Origin: an uncultured Clostridia bacterium | GTDB taxonomy: Bacteria > Bacillota > Clostridia > Oscillospirales > Acutalibacteraceae | Length of the DNA: 60,347 bases | NCBI GenBank assembly: GCA_947585965.1 | Contig: CANPXK010000005.1 | Span: 1 to 60,347, forward strand | Reading direction: 5' to 3' | Part shown: positions 17,762-25,200 of the stretch, one piece after another | Layout: each line of letters starts with the position of its first letter | Position numbering within the stretch: position 1 is the stretch's first letter | The notes under the pieces: generated by a model | Seen by the model: the letters and a program-made list of their open reading frames with translations, nothing else | Databases searched by the model: none | What the model was told of the DNA's origin: nothing | Translations under genes and position numbers: made by a program

Positions 17762-17790
17762 TTGAAAAAAATTTTTATGTGTAGTATAAT
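17762..17790 (+). promoter_or_regulatory. Sigma-A promoter of the CAP-domain lipoprotein gene
   Basis: TTGAAA (17762-17767), 17-nt spacer, TATAAT (17785-17790), about 90 bases before the ATG at 17881. Near-consensus. Confidence 0.75.
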
Positions 17791-17880
17791 CAAATTGAGA
17801 TTACATTATTTGAAAAATCGGAATGTTCTATTCCGACCAACATAATGTTCTTATCAAAATTAACAGAAAGGGTGTCCGGC

Positions 17881-19254
17881 ATGAAAAAAAAGAAAATTGT
17901 AATTATCGGTGCCATTGTTTTGGCAGCATCTGTCGGTATTGGCGGAGCATTGGTTGCCTGCAACGGCTCGGGGAGTGAAACGGGCAGTACAGAATCCAAG
18001 GTTGATGAAAGCACAGAAGGTTCTGTTGAAAGTGAAAAAGTGAGCGAGGAAACAAGCTCTCCCGAAAGCTCACAGAGTGAATCTTCGGCAGAAAGCAGTA
18101 AAGACAGCGATAAAAGCAAGCAGGAATCAAGCAAAACAGAGTCGAGCAAGCAGGAGTCAAGTAAAAAAGAAGCAAGTAAGCAGGAGTCGAGCAAGGTTGA
18201 AAGTTCAAAAGAGAGCAGTAAGCCAAGCAGTCCTGCACAAGTCCCCATCACTTCTCTATCTCTCCCGAAGTCATCGTTGCAGTTAAGGGTTGGGGAGAGT
18301 GTGTCATTAGAGCCTGGGGTAATGCCGTCCAATGCGACAGAGAGGTCGCTTGTAGCACATTACAGTAACAGCAACATAGCGTACTATGATGGTCACACGG
18401 TAACAGCGAATGGTGTAGGTAGTAGTACAGTAGGAATATCGACAGAGGATGGCAGGTATAGGGTTGACATAGAGGTCGTAGTAAGTGGAAATAGCGGAAA
18501 CAGTGGCAATAGTAGCAATAGTGGAAACACCTCAAAGCCGAGTGGAACACAGAATAGTGGGGGTAACAGTTCTAAGCAGAGTAGTAACACCTCAAAGCCA
18601 AGTAGCACACAGGATAATGGGGGTAGCAGTTCTAAGCCGAGTAGCACCTCAAAGCCGAGTAGTAACAATAGTTCAAAGCCGAGTAATAATTCTAAGCCGA
18701 GTGGTAACAGTACTCAATCTTCAACAGCTAAAAAATGGGTAGCAAGTGAACACGAAAAGGACAAGGTATACTCTACAGGCGGATATGAAATGTACGAGTG
18801 TCCTGAGATAGTGCAGTACATTAATTATTATAGACGACAAGCTGGTCTTAACGAAGTTAAATGGGATGGTTATACCGAAGAAAACGCAAAGGAGAGGCAA
18901 CAGTGGTTTGATGCACTACCTGAGGATGAGAAGGAGGAAATACGTATTGGAATACCAGAGGCTTTTGTTAATGGAGTATATAGTCCTAAAGAAGACATTA
19001 AAGATGCTACTTCGATCGAGAGAGACTCTCTTGAATACTGTATTGTAGAGCAAACATTAGCCCATGGAAATTTCTATAGTACTGGTACATCTAATTGTAA
19101 TCAAATAATTGCTGAGTATGATCCAAAGGGATGGATAGATAACTTTAAGAAATCCCCTCTGGGTCATTGGTCTATTATAATGAAAAAAAGTGCAGAGAGA
19201 GTATATGCAGTATATTCTATGGAACACGGGGTTTTGTGTATGCTAATATACTAA
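17881..19254 (+). CDS. Lipoprotein with Ser-rich linkers, an Ig-like (BIG2) domain and a CAP/SCP-like domain
   Basis: 457 residues. The ATG at 17881 follows AGAAAGGG and gives a clean lipoprotein signal: five basic residues, a hydrophobic core and lipobox LVAC with Cys27; an upstream in-frame ATG at 17845 would spoil it. Residues about 30-115 are Ser/Glu/Lys repeats (QESSK units). About 118-200 is a BIG2-like fold (ITSLSLPKSSLQLRVGESVS, then NGVGSSTVGISTEDG). A second Ser/Asn/Lys/Pro linker follows. The last 170 residues look like a divergent CAP domain (INYYRRQAGLNEVKWD, then GWIDNFKKSPLGHWSIIM). It is probably a membrane-anchored surface protein whose linkers cross the cell wall. The CAP function is unknown. 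Confidence 0.75.
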   Translation: MKKKKIVIIGAIVLAASVGIGGALVACNGSGSETGSTESKVDESTEGSVESEKVSEETSSPESSQSESSAESSKDSDKSKQESSKTESSKQESSKKEASKQESSKVESSKESSKPSSPAQVPITSLSLPKSSLQLRVGESVSLEPGVMPSNATERSLVAHYSNSNIAYYDGHTVTANGVGSSTVGISTEDGRYRVDIEVVVSGNSGNSGNSSNSGNTSKPSGTQNSGGNSSKQSSNTSKPSSTQDNGGSSSKPSSTSKPSSNNSSKPSNNSKPSGNSTQSSTAKKWVASEHEKDKVYSTGGYEMYECPEIVQYINYYRRQAGLNEVKWDGYTEENAKERQQWFDALPEDEKEEIRIGIPEAFVNGVYSPKEDIKDATSIERDSLEYCIVEQTLAHGNFYSTGTSNCNQIIAEYDPKGWIDNFKKSPLGHWSIIMKKSAERVYAVYSMEHGVLCMLIY

Positions 19255-19282
19255 TAGGATAAAAGTTAAAGAACATCAATGC

Positions 19283-19314
19283 ACCGATAGTGTACACTAT
19301 CGGTCTATTTTTTA
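19283..19314 (+). terminator. Terminator after the CAP lipoprotein gene
   Basis: A perfect 22-bp palindrome (ACCGATAGTGT and its complement, 19283-19304) followed by CTATTTTTTAT. Confidence 0.8.
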
Positions 19315-19455
19315 TGCCTGAGCATCTCACTACGACTGTCAAAATTTTCAGTTCAACATGAACAAACTAACGCTACCTGTTATTTAAAATAGGTACTTAA
19401 TTTTATAATATATAAAAAGAAACCTAAAAAATAGGTCAGGAAAGGCGGTAGTTCG

Positions 19456-20133
19456 ATGAAAAACTTTAAGAGAGTAGTATCAGTGTGTTTGTTATCGATG
19501 GTATTAGCATCATCAATGTCGTTATCGGCGATAGCGGTAGATGATGGTTCGGTACTTACTACTGAGTCGGAAGTAGGTGATAGTGGAGGTATACCCGAGG
19601 AAGAGCAGTCAACGGATTCTGAGGTCACAGATGTGTCTGAAACATCAGATGAAAACACTGAAAGTAGTGTTCTGACACATGATGAATCTGTGGATACATC
19701 TGAATTTTCAACAGAGGACAGTTCAACTGAATCAAGCGACCCAAGTGAATCAAGCGAACCAAGTGACACAAGCGAACCAAGTGACACAAGCGAACCAAGT
19801 GAACCAAGTGACCCAAGCAAACCAAGCGAACCAAGCGAAAAAGTAGATGACACCTCAAAGGAATCGTCACAGGACGAGGAGTCATCTAAGGGTGATGTAC
19901 AGCAAGTATACAACAGTATAAAGTTATCAATAGACTTTGGTTGTAGGGTATTAAGTAATACAAGTTCTGACGGTCGTATAGATTTTTCCAATGTTTCGAT
20001 GACACTTTTATCAGCGGATAAGAAAACAGTGATAAAAAGGTTCGACATAAAATCTATATTAGAAGAACAACCGATGGTTAGTACATATACACAGTCAGTC
20101 CAAGATAGTTTTTTACCCCAATTATGGGTCTGA
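19456..20133 (+). CDS. Secreted low-complexity protein with Ser/Glu/Pro repeats
   Basis: 225 residues. A signal peptide is clear (MKNFKRVVSVCLLSMVLASS, cleavage probably after SLSAIA). Residues about 26-150 are acidic Ser/Thr/Glu/Asp-rich, including SEPSD-type repeats encoded by an imperfect 18-bp tandem DNA repeat near 19740-19840. The last 75 residues (about 151-225) form an ordinary folded-looking segment, IKLSIDFGCRVLSNTSSDGR, ending QLWV. No wall-anchor motif follows, and the end may be cut short by a frame change after an oligo-T tract. The ribosome binding site is AGGAAAGGCGG. I do not recognise the family. Its composition is similar to the lipoprotein gene upstream. Confidence 0.7.
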   Translation: MKNFKRVVSVCLLSMVLASSMSLSAIAVDDGSVLTTESEVGDSGGIPEEEQSTDSEVTDVSETSDENTESSVLTHDESVDTSEFSTEDSSTESSDPSESSEPSDTSEPSDTSEPSEPSDPSKPSEPSEKVDDTSKESSQDEESSKGDVQQVYNSIKLSIDFGCRVLSNTSSDGRIDFSNVSMTLLSADKKTVIKRFDIKSILEEQPMVSTYTQSVQDSFLPQLWV

Positions 20134-20279
20134 TAAAAATTAAATTTATTTTTTAATATAATAAAATAAAAATAAATGTTAAAAATAATATAAAACAAAA
20201 TTATGTAATATATACTTAAAATTGATATAAAAAATTTTTTCCCATGTTCGTTTCGTAATTATCGGTAATAATAATTTTG
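20134..20279. other. Extremely AT-rich spacer before spoIVB
   Basis: Almost pure A/T from 20140 to 20240, with no frame and no clear hairpin. It may hold a sporulation-sigma promoter for spoIVB, but I cannot point to one with confidence. Confidence 0.4.
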
Positions 20280-20292
20280 AGGGGGTGAAATT

Positions 20293-21513
20293 ATCAGAAA
20301 ATTTTTTAAAACTCTGACGGCATATATTGCCGCTTTATCAATGCTTACCCTCGGTATCGGCAGTGCGGCCGCTTATCTCACTCCCGATGAGCTTTCTGTA
20401 AGTCCCGACAGTGAAATAAGCTTCTGCTCTTTTCCAATTTCCGTAAAATATGATACTGCCGATGCGGCATCGGATATTTCCGCCGAAAACACGACAAGTG
20501 CCAGAATCATGCTCTTCGGTTCGGTTCCCGTCAAAGAGGTAAACGTTAATTTTACTCAGAGAAAAAACGTAACACTCGGCGGTGAACCTTTCGGAATAAG
20601 GCTGTACACCGACGGACTTGTCGTTGCACAGACATCGGATGTTCCCACTGCGGGGGGAAATAAAAATCCTGCCGCCGATGCGGGAATTTGCAGCGGAGAT
20701 ATTATTACCTCGGTCGAGGGAAAAAAGCTTGAAACAAACGAACAGCTTATGGATATTGTTGAAACAAGCGGAGGAAATCCGATAAGTATAACCGGCTGCC
20801 GTGACGGAAAAAGCTATACGACAAAAATAACACCTGTTCGTGATGTTCAATTGAAAAGCTACCGCATAGGTCTTTGGGTGCGTGACAGTTGTGCCGGAAT
20901 AGGAACGGTAACCTTTACCGACAAGGAAACCGGCACATTCGCAGGGCTCGGTCATGGTATAAGCGACAGTGAAAGCGGAAGCATAATGCCTCTCTCCGAA
21001 GGGGATATTGTCTTTGCAAATATAGCCTCTGTCGAAAAAAGCACAGGCGGCTATCCCGGGTCGCTTTCAGGCTTTTTCACGGATAACCGTGCAATCGGCA
21101 GGATAAGTGCAAATGCGGAATGCGGAATTTTCGGAAAGCTGAATGGTGACGCTTTTTGTCAGGGAAAGGATATTCCCGTTGCATTCCGACAGGAGGTTGT
21201 CAGGGGTAAAGCACAGATATGCACAACCATTTCAGGAAATACTCCCGAATATTATGATATAGAAATAGAGGATATAAGTTATAATAATGTCAATATTACC
21301 AAAAATATGGTAATTAAAATAACGGATACGGAACTCCTTAAGAAAACAGGCGGTATCGTACAGGGTATGAGCGGAAGTCCGATTATCCAGAACGGAAGAC
21401 TTGTCGGAGCCGTTACTCATGTATTTATAAATGACCCTTCCCACGGATACGCTATTTTTGCGGAAAATATGACAGATTTCAACAACACTTTTGTACAAAA
21501 GGAAACAAATTAA
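20293..21513 (+). CDS. spoIVB: SpoIVB serine peptidase (S55, PDZ domain), probably a non-AUG start
   Basis: SpoIVB is secreted from the forespore and cleaves SpoIVFA to trigger pro-sigma-K processing. The PDZ region (about FGIRLYTDGLVV to TKITPV) is followed by the S55 peptidase domain with catalytic His in GLGHGISD and Ser in GMSGSPIIQNG. The first ATG in frame, 20341, would lack the basic n-region of a signal peptide. The frame upstream reads RKFFKTLTAYIAALSML, an ideal signal-peptide start, and GAGGGGGTG at 20280-20287 points to ATC at 20293 (or ATT at 20290). A true ATG mutated or miscalled is also possible. It lies directly before spo0A as in Bacillus. Confidence 0.9.
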   Translation: MRKFFKTLTAYIAALSMLTLGIGSAAAYLTPDELSVSPDSEISFCSFPISVKYDTADAASDISAENTTSARIMLFGSVPVKEVNVNFTQRKNVTLGGEPFGIRLYTDGLVVAQTSDVPTAGGNKNPAADAGICSGDIITSVEGKKLETNEQLMDIVETSGGNPISITGCRDGKSYTTKITPVRDVQLKSYRIGLWVRDSCAGIGTVTFTDKETGTFAGLGHGISDSESGSIMPLSEGDIVFANIASVEKSTGGYPGSLSGFFTDNRAIGRISANAECGIFGKLNGDAFCQGKDIPVAFRQEVVRGKAQICTTISGNTPEYYDIEIEDISYNNVNITKNMVIKITDTELLKKTGGIVQGMSGSPIIQNGRLVGAVTHVFINDPSHGYAIFAENMTDFNNTFVQKETN

Positions 21514-21575
21514 CAGCCGTAATTTTGGCAAATCAATAAAATTTTTAATTTTTAAAAAATCCCTCAAATAAACTC

Positions 21576-21604
21576 TTGCCAAATATGGTAAATTATGGTA
21601 ATAT
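21576..21604 (+). promoter_or_regulatory. Candidate promoter of spo0A
   Basis: TTGCCA (21576-21581), 17-nt spacer, TAATAT (21599-21604), 34 bases before the ATG. The direct repeat TATGGTAA occurs twice in the spacer. No clear 0A box (TGNCGAA) is seen. Confidence 0.4.
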
Positions 21605-21638
21605 AATATCATCAAAAAAATTAACGGGGGATTAAACC

Positions 21639-22421
21639 ATGAAAGATCAATTTAAAATTTTGATTACGGAAAAAGAAGAACAATTTGAATCGGAAAGACC
21701 GGAGCTTTTTAAGGAAAGAGGATTTATTCCGGAATTTTGTGCAAAAGACGGTATAAATGTTATGGAAAAAATAAAGGAATTTCAGCCGGATATTGTTTTG
21801 ATGGATATGTTTATGAGTAATATTGACGGCGTGGGTGTTATCCGTCAAGTCAGGAAAGAGAGCAATTCCGTCCAACCGGTATTTGTATTGATTTCCTGCT
21901 ATGACAGTCCAATGCTCGAACATGAGGCACTTTGTGCGGGGGCTGCATATTTCGTAATAAAGCCGTACCGCTGCGAGGATCTTCTTGAGCGTATTTCAGA
22001 TCTTCTGAGCTATTGTTCCTCCGGCAGCAATATAAAAGCAGACGGCGAAATTATCAGTATAGACAAGGAACTGGAAATAACCATCACGGATATCCTGCAC
22101 CAGATCGGTGTTCCCGCTCATATCAAGGGTTATCATTATCTCAGGGACTCTATCATGATGTGTGTAAACCGCCCCGAAATTATCAATGCTGTCACCAAGG
22201 AATTATATCCTTCCGTTGCCAAAAAATATGAGACAACCTCATCCCGTGTCGAACGTGCAATCCGTCACGCTATAGAGGTTGCCTGGGACAGAGGTGATGT
22301 GGATGTTCTCAATTCTTATTTCGGCTATACCATCCACAATGGCAGAGGCAAGCCTACAAACAGCGAATTTATTGCTATGATTTCCGACCGCCTGCGTCTG
22401 CATAACAAAAGAACAGCATAA
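21639..22421 (+). CDS. spo0A: Sporulation master regulator Spo0A
   Basis: 260 residues: receiver domain (1-125), hinge, and the Spo0A C-terminal DNA-binding domain (about 145-255) with [20 protein letters not shown] and the recognition-helix region [20 protein letters not shown]. The phosphoacceptor is Asp56 (IVLMDMFM), Ser86 replaces the conserved Thr, and Lys108 is kept (FVIKPY). The acidic pair that holds Mg2+ (Asp-Asp in Bacillus VADDN) appears as Glu11-Lys12 (LITEKEE), which is unusual. The residues 17-37 stretch [20 protein letters not shown] is also divergent. It decides entry into sporulation. It follows spoIVB by 125 bases and has its own promoter candidate. Confidence 0.95.
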   Translation: MKDQFKILITEKEEQFESERPELFKERGFIPEFCAKDGINVMEKIKEFQPDIVLMDMFMSNIDGVGVIRQVRKESNSVQPVFVLISCYDSPMLEHEALCAGAAYFVIKPYRCEDLLERISDLLSYCSSGSNIKADGEIISIDKELEITITDILHQIGVPAHIKGYHYLRDSIMMCVNRPEIINAVTKELYPSVAKKYETTSSRVERAIRHAIEVAWDRGDVDVLNSYFGYTIHNGRGKPTNSEFIAMISDRLRLHNKRTA

Positions 22422-22424
22422 TAG

Positions 22425-22459
22425 AGCAGCACTCTTGCTTTTTCGGCAGGAGTGCTGCT
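22425..22459 (+). terminator. Terminator of spo0A
   Basis: AGCAGCACTC (22425-22434) pairs perfectly with GAGTGCTGCT (22450-22459), right after the spo0A stop. Confidence 0.8.
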
Positions 22460-22554
22460 TAATATCTTTCCCCCCACCTCAAAGGCGGGAGCCTATCGCA
22501 ACCGCAGAGAAACATTTTCATATAATTTTCGAGATAAGCAATACGTTATTTTTT

Positions 22555-23019
22555 CTACAATGTATCTTGAAAATCTTTTACAGAATCTTTAACTGCAACC
22601 GCAATATTTTTTGAAACTTTGATTAAATCTTTTTGATAATTCCCTATTTTTTTCACTATTGTCGGATCATATATTGTCGCTAAGAGTAATTTACAGTTAT
22701 AGGAACGACATCTTTTTTTAGCAAAAATGATATCTACTATCCACCATATACCGAAACCGCCCCATGTACACAATTTTAATAATCCCTTTAATATCTCACC
22801 ATTTCCGAGATAAAAGTGATCCACTCCAAAAAAACCCGGAAAGATAGATAGTGCAAGTAAAGTTCCGGGTTTTTTAAAAGGAATACCACTCATAACAGAC
22901 TCAAATCCGGCAGATGCATTTCTTAAAGCTTCCCGGACCTGAGTTTCAGAATATTTGTCATTAGGAAATAAATATTCTCTGTTTTTATCCAGAAACATAA
23001 GTACCTTTTTTTCTTCCAT
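22555..23019 (-). CDS. TM2-domain membrane protein
   Basis: 154 residues. A cytosolic N-terminus (1-48) is followed by a TM2 domain: PGTLLALSIFPGFFGVDHFY, LGNGEILKGLLKLCTWGGFG and IWWIVDIIFAKKR, i.e. two membrane helices joined by the family's GxDxFYLG turn. The C-terminal 50 residues are soluble and amphipathic. TM2 proteins are widespread but poorly understood. Ribosome binding site GAGGTG precedes the ATG. It is the last gene of the JAMM/Cys-rich/TM2 minus-strand group. Confidence 0.8.
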   Translation of the reverse strand: MEEKKVLMFLDKNREYLFPNDKYSETQVREALRNASAGFESVMSGIPFKKPGTLLALSIFPGFFGVDHFYLGNGEILKGLLKLCTWGGFGIWWIVDIIFAKKRCRSYNCKLLLATIYDPTIVKKIGNYQKDLIKVSKNIAVAVKDSVKDFQDTL

Positions 23020-23133
23020 TGCAATTCACCTCATATGAAAAATAATTCATCGTTTACCTGTCATAATGGGATTTTAATGATACTAAAATAATATCATTTT
23101 TCAAAGCCTTGATTCAAAAACACAGTAATTATC

Positions 23134-23319
23134 TCATTCTTGTTTATACCAACCGCAGCCCTGTCTTTCCGACGGGTAGTAATGAGTGCCGTAGTGATTG
23201 CAATAACCTCTACCGTTGCTGTCTTTGTTTCTTGCCTCATAATACACACAATCCGAGCAATTGCCGCCACAGAATTTTCCCTGCGGGATTTTTACTGTTT
23301 TTTCAACTTTTGTTTTCAT
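23134..23319 (-). CDS. Small Cys-rich protein, probable metal-binding
   Basis: 61 residues with five cysteines: Cys17-x3-Cys21-x2-Cys24, Cys40 and Cys55, within FCGGNCSDCVYYEARN and GYCNHYGTHYYPSERQGCGW. The spacing and His/Tyr-rich segment suggest a zinc-ribbon-like knuckle. I know no named family. AAAGGTGAT lies about 9 bases before the ATG. It sits 16 bases after the JAMM gene, so the two are surely co-transcribed. Confidence 0.65.
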   Translation of the reverse strand: MKTKVEKTVKIPQGKFCGGNCSDCVYYEARNKDSNGRGYCNHYGTHYYPSERQGCGWYKQE

Positions 23320-23335
23320 TTTTAAATATCACCTT

Positions 23336-23764
23336 TCATTTTAATTTATTTATCAATTCTATACTTTCATGTGAAAGTATCAACTGATCATTTATAATTT
23401 CTGCTTTCCAAACTATCATTTCTTTATTCGGAAAAACAATAGGAAAATAAAGCATTTTTTGAGGTACAGCTTTTAAAATTTCTGTAATATACCTTTTATC
23501 AGCCTCGGAAAGCTCTCTTCCATACGGAAAATGTGTATGAAAAATTCCGCAAAACTCAATACCTGCGTTTATCCAGTTTTCTATTTTTCTATTTAACCGG
23601 TTAATATCCGGTACATATCGATCAGGAAAATCGTGATTAATTCCCTTATCAAATAAAAAATCTACTACTAAACCATTTTGACTGCCAAGTATTCCTCCTG
23701 TTTCCGGCGGAACATCAGGACAAGTACATAATATTTCGTTGAAAATCTCTCTCAGAAATTTCAA
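23336..23764 (-). CDS. JAMM/MPN-domain metallopeptidase (RadC/Rpn11-like JAB fold)
   Basis: 142 residues forming a single JAB domain. All zinc-site residues are visible: Glu21 in PETGGILG, then His76-x-His78, Ser86 and Asp89 in FHTHFPYGRELSEAD, an exact HxHx7Sx2D motif. Such proteins cleave isopeptide or peptide bonds near the C-terminus of ubiquitin-like or other small proteins. No E1, E2 or recognisable ubiquitin-like gene is nearby, so the substrate is unknown; the Cys-rich neighbour does not end in Gly-Gly. The start is a TTG at 23764 preceded by GGGGGAATCAAAGG. It is first gene of its operon, behind a perfect-spacing promoter. Confidence 0.85.
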   Translation of the reverse strand: MKFLREIFNEILCTCPDVPPETGGILGSQNGLVVDFLFDKGINHDFPDRYVPDINRLNRKIENWINAGIEFCGIFHTHFPYGRELSEADKRYITEILKAVPQKMLYFPIVFPNKEMIVWKAEIINDQLILSHESIELINKLK

Positions 23765-23870
23765 CCTTTGATTCCCCCAATTCGTATAAATACCTCATCT
23801 TTACAGTATAAAATATTTATTGAATCCAAAGTTAAGATGATTCCAAAATAAGATTGTCATCTTTAAATAT

Positions 23871-23899
23871 ATTATAATACTCATTTCGAGTTTTGTCAA
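23871..23899 (-). promoter_or_regulatory. Sigma-A promoter of the JAMM operon
   Basis: On the minus strand TTGACA (23894-23899), exactly 17 nt, TATAAT (23871-23876): a full-consensus promoter about 105 bases before the JAMM start. Repeated sequence elements overlap it. Confidence 0.8.
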
Positions 23900-23908
23900 C
23901 TCATTTCG
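23879..23908. promoter_or_regulatory. Paired 10-bp direct repeat: candidate operator of the XRE regulator
   Basis: ACTCATTTCG occurs at 23879-23888 and 23899-23908, a period of 20 bp, or two helical turns. One copy lies in the -10/-35 spacer of the JAMM promoter and the other abuts its -35. GAGTT/AACTC inverted arms lie in between. On the plus strand TTGTCA (23893-23898) with TATTTT 17 nt later could drive the XRE gene, so one operator could control both directions. Confidence 0.6.
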
Positions 23909-23966
23909 TAAATTTTATTTTAAATTTATTATGTTATATTTATTATTATCTTTGGGATGTGATAAC

Positions 23967-24299
23967 ATGGAATTTGGAAATAGACTCAAAATACTTATAG
24001 AGGAAAATAATATAACACAAAAAAATCTTGCGGCAAAATTAAATATTGCACCATCAACAATAAGCAGCTATGTTCAAAATACGCGTGAACCCGACTTTGA
24101 CACACTGAAAAAAATAGCATTATACTTTGATGTCAGTCTCGATTATCTTCTTGGTATGACACTTAAAAGCATGGATGAAGGTAAAGAGAGCGAATTGCTG
24201 CGTATTTTCCGCTCAATGACAAACGAGCAAAGGGAAATTTTTATTGAACAGGGAAAAGCTTTCCTAAAATCAAATGCCAAGCATAATAAATCTGATTAA
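23967..24299 (+). CDS. XRE-family HTH transcriptional regulator
   Basis: 110 residues. Residues 5-60 are a Cro/C1-type helix-turn-helix (GNRLKILIEENNITQKNLAA, then LNIAPSTISSYVQNTREPDF) and the region ends with YFDVSLDYLLGMT. The last 40 residues form a helical segment of the kind that dimerises (ELLRIFRSMTNEQREIFIEQ). I use the ATG at 23967, after GGGATGTGATAAC, because the earlier in-frame ATG at 23931 adds only hydrophobic residues and would shift the family start MEFGNRLK. It is divergent from the JAMM operon across a repeated operator and is probably its repressor. Confidence 0.85.
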   Translation: MEFGNRLKILIEENNITQKNLAAKLNIAPSTISSYVQNTREPDFDTLKKIALYFDVSLDYLLGMTLKSMDEGKESELLRIFRSMTNEQREIFIEQGKAFLKSNAKHNKSD

Positions 24300-24301
24300 T
24301 C

Positions 24302-24344
24302 AAAAAAAATGTAAGCCGTATACAACGGCTTACACGCTTTTTTT
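24302..24344. terminator. Bidirectional terminator between XRE and GNAT genes
   Basis: GTAAGCCGT (24311-24319) pairs with ACGGCTTAC (24325-24333), flanked by an A run on the left and a T run on the right, so it works for both converging genes. Confidence 0.85.
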
Positions 24345-24349
24345 GTATT

Positions 24350-24862
24350 TCAAATTTCTCCCCTAAGCACAGCATAAATCTCAGAGTCATATATTTTTCC
24401 GTTTTTGAATATCGCCTTTCGCAATGTTCCCTCATGTCGGAATCCTGCGGTTTCCAATGCAGTTCCCACCATTTTATGGGCAGATAACGGATGTGCACTT
24501 ATCCTGACAATATCAAACTTTTCAAATGCCTCCCTGCATATCCGGGCTATGACAGCCGAACCGATATTCTTCCCTCTGTACTGCCTTGCAAGCCAGACGG
24601 AAATTTCCGCGGATTTCTGAAAATCACCGCTTCCCAGTATAACATCCGCTCCGCCGATGGCATGACCATCAATAACAACTGCCCTGCATATCTGCTTTTC
24701 TTCACTGTTGAGTAACCTCTCCTTTATATACTCAAAGGCGAATGCGTTATCCATCGGGTACGGAAGATTTTCACACATATTTTCCGCAAGTTCAGGGTCA
24801 TCTGTTGCTTTCAAAAAATCATCAAGATAAGTAAGATCCCATTTTTTCAATTCAAATTCCAT
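24350..24862 (-). CDS. GNAT-family N-acetyltransferase (RimJ/RimL-like)
   Basis: 170 residues from the chosen start. GNAT features: strand and acetyl-CoA loop ISVWLARQYRGKNIGSAVIA (the R/Q-x-x-G-x-G/A motif appears as RQYRGKNIGSA), then FDIVRISAHPLSAHKMVGTA and LETAGFRHEGTLRKA, typical of the RimJ/L subgroup acting on amines or protein N-termini. The ATG at 24862 follows AAGAGGTGCAGAT; the longer frame from 24898 has no such site. The substrate is unknown. Confidence 0.82.
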   Translation of the reverse strand: MEFELKKWDLTYLDDFLKATDDPELAENMCENLPYPMDNAFAFEYIKERLLNSEEKQICRAVVIDGHAIGGADVILGSGDFQKSAEISVWLARQYRGKNIGSAVIARICREAFEKFDIVRISAHPLSAHKMVGTALETAGFRHEGTLRKAIFKNGKIYDSEIYAVLRGEI

Positions 24863-24964
24863 ATCTGCACCTCTTAACCAAAGCATCAGATACAGCATCT
24901 TGCAAAGCTAATTTTAAATTGCTGATACTAAAGCTGTAATCCGATAATTTGTTTCTTTTTGTAA

Positions 24965-24993
24965 TTGCATAAAATAAATTTATATGTTAAAAT
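24965..24993 (+). promoter_or_regulatory. Candidate sigma-A promoter of the carbohydrate-binding lipoprotein gene
   Basis: TTGCAT (24965-24970), 17-nt spacer, TAAAAT (24988-24993), giving a leader of roughly 200 bases before the ATG at 25201. A second possible -10 (TATAGTATAA) lies near 25022. Confidence 0.45.
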
Positions 24994-25200
24994 CTAATCA
25001 GATCCGATAACAGTCATGGGTATAGTATAACACAGACTTTTCAATAAAATCAAGCAAATTTATACAACACTCAGAAAATGCAAAAATTGCCTTTAAAAAA
25101 ATTAAGACTTAATTTACATTTGCTTTACAGCAAAAACATAATATATTTTTATCCGACCGTTATAATTATATCAAGAAAACTAAGAACGGGAGATACCGAT

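Noticed and set aside
19380-20198. 272-codon minus-strand frame opposite the secreted Ser-rich protein
   Set aside because: It is the reverse of a biased repeat (SLGSLGS-type peptide) with no signal peptide; the plus-strand frame has a signal peptide and ribosome binding site.
21514-21638. 0A-box autoregulatory site before spo0A
   Set aside because: No TGNCGAA-type sequence was found; only a sigma-A-like promoter and a short direct repeat are visible.
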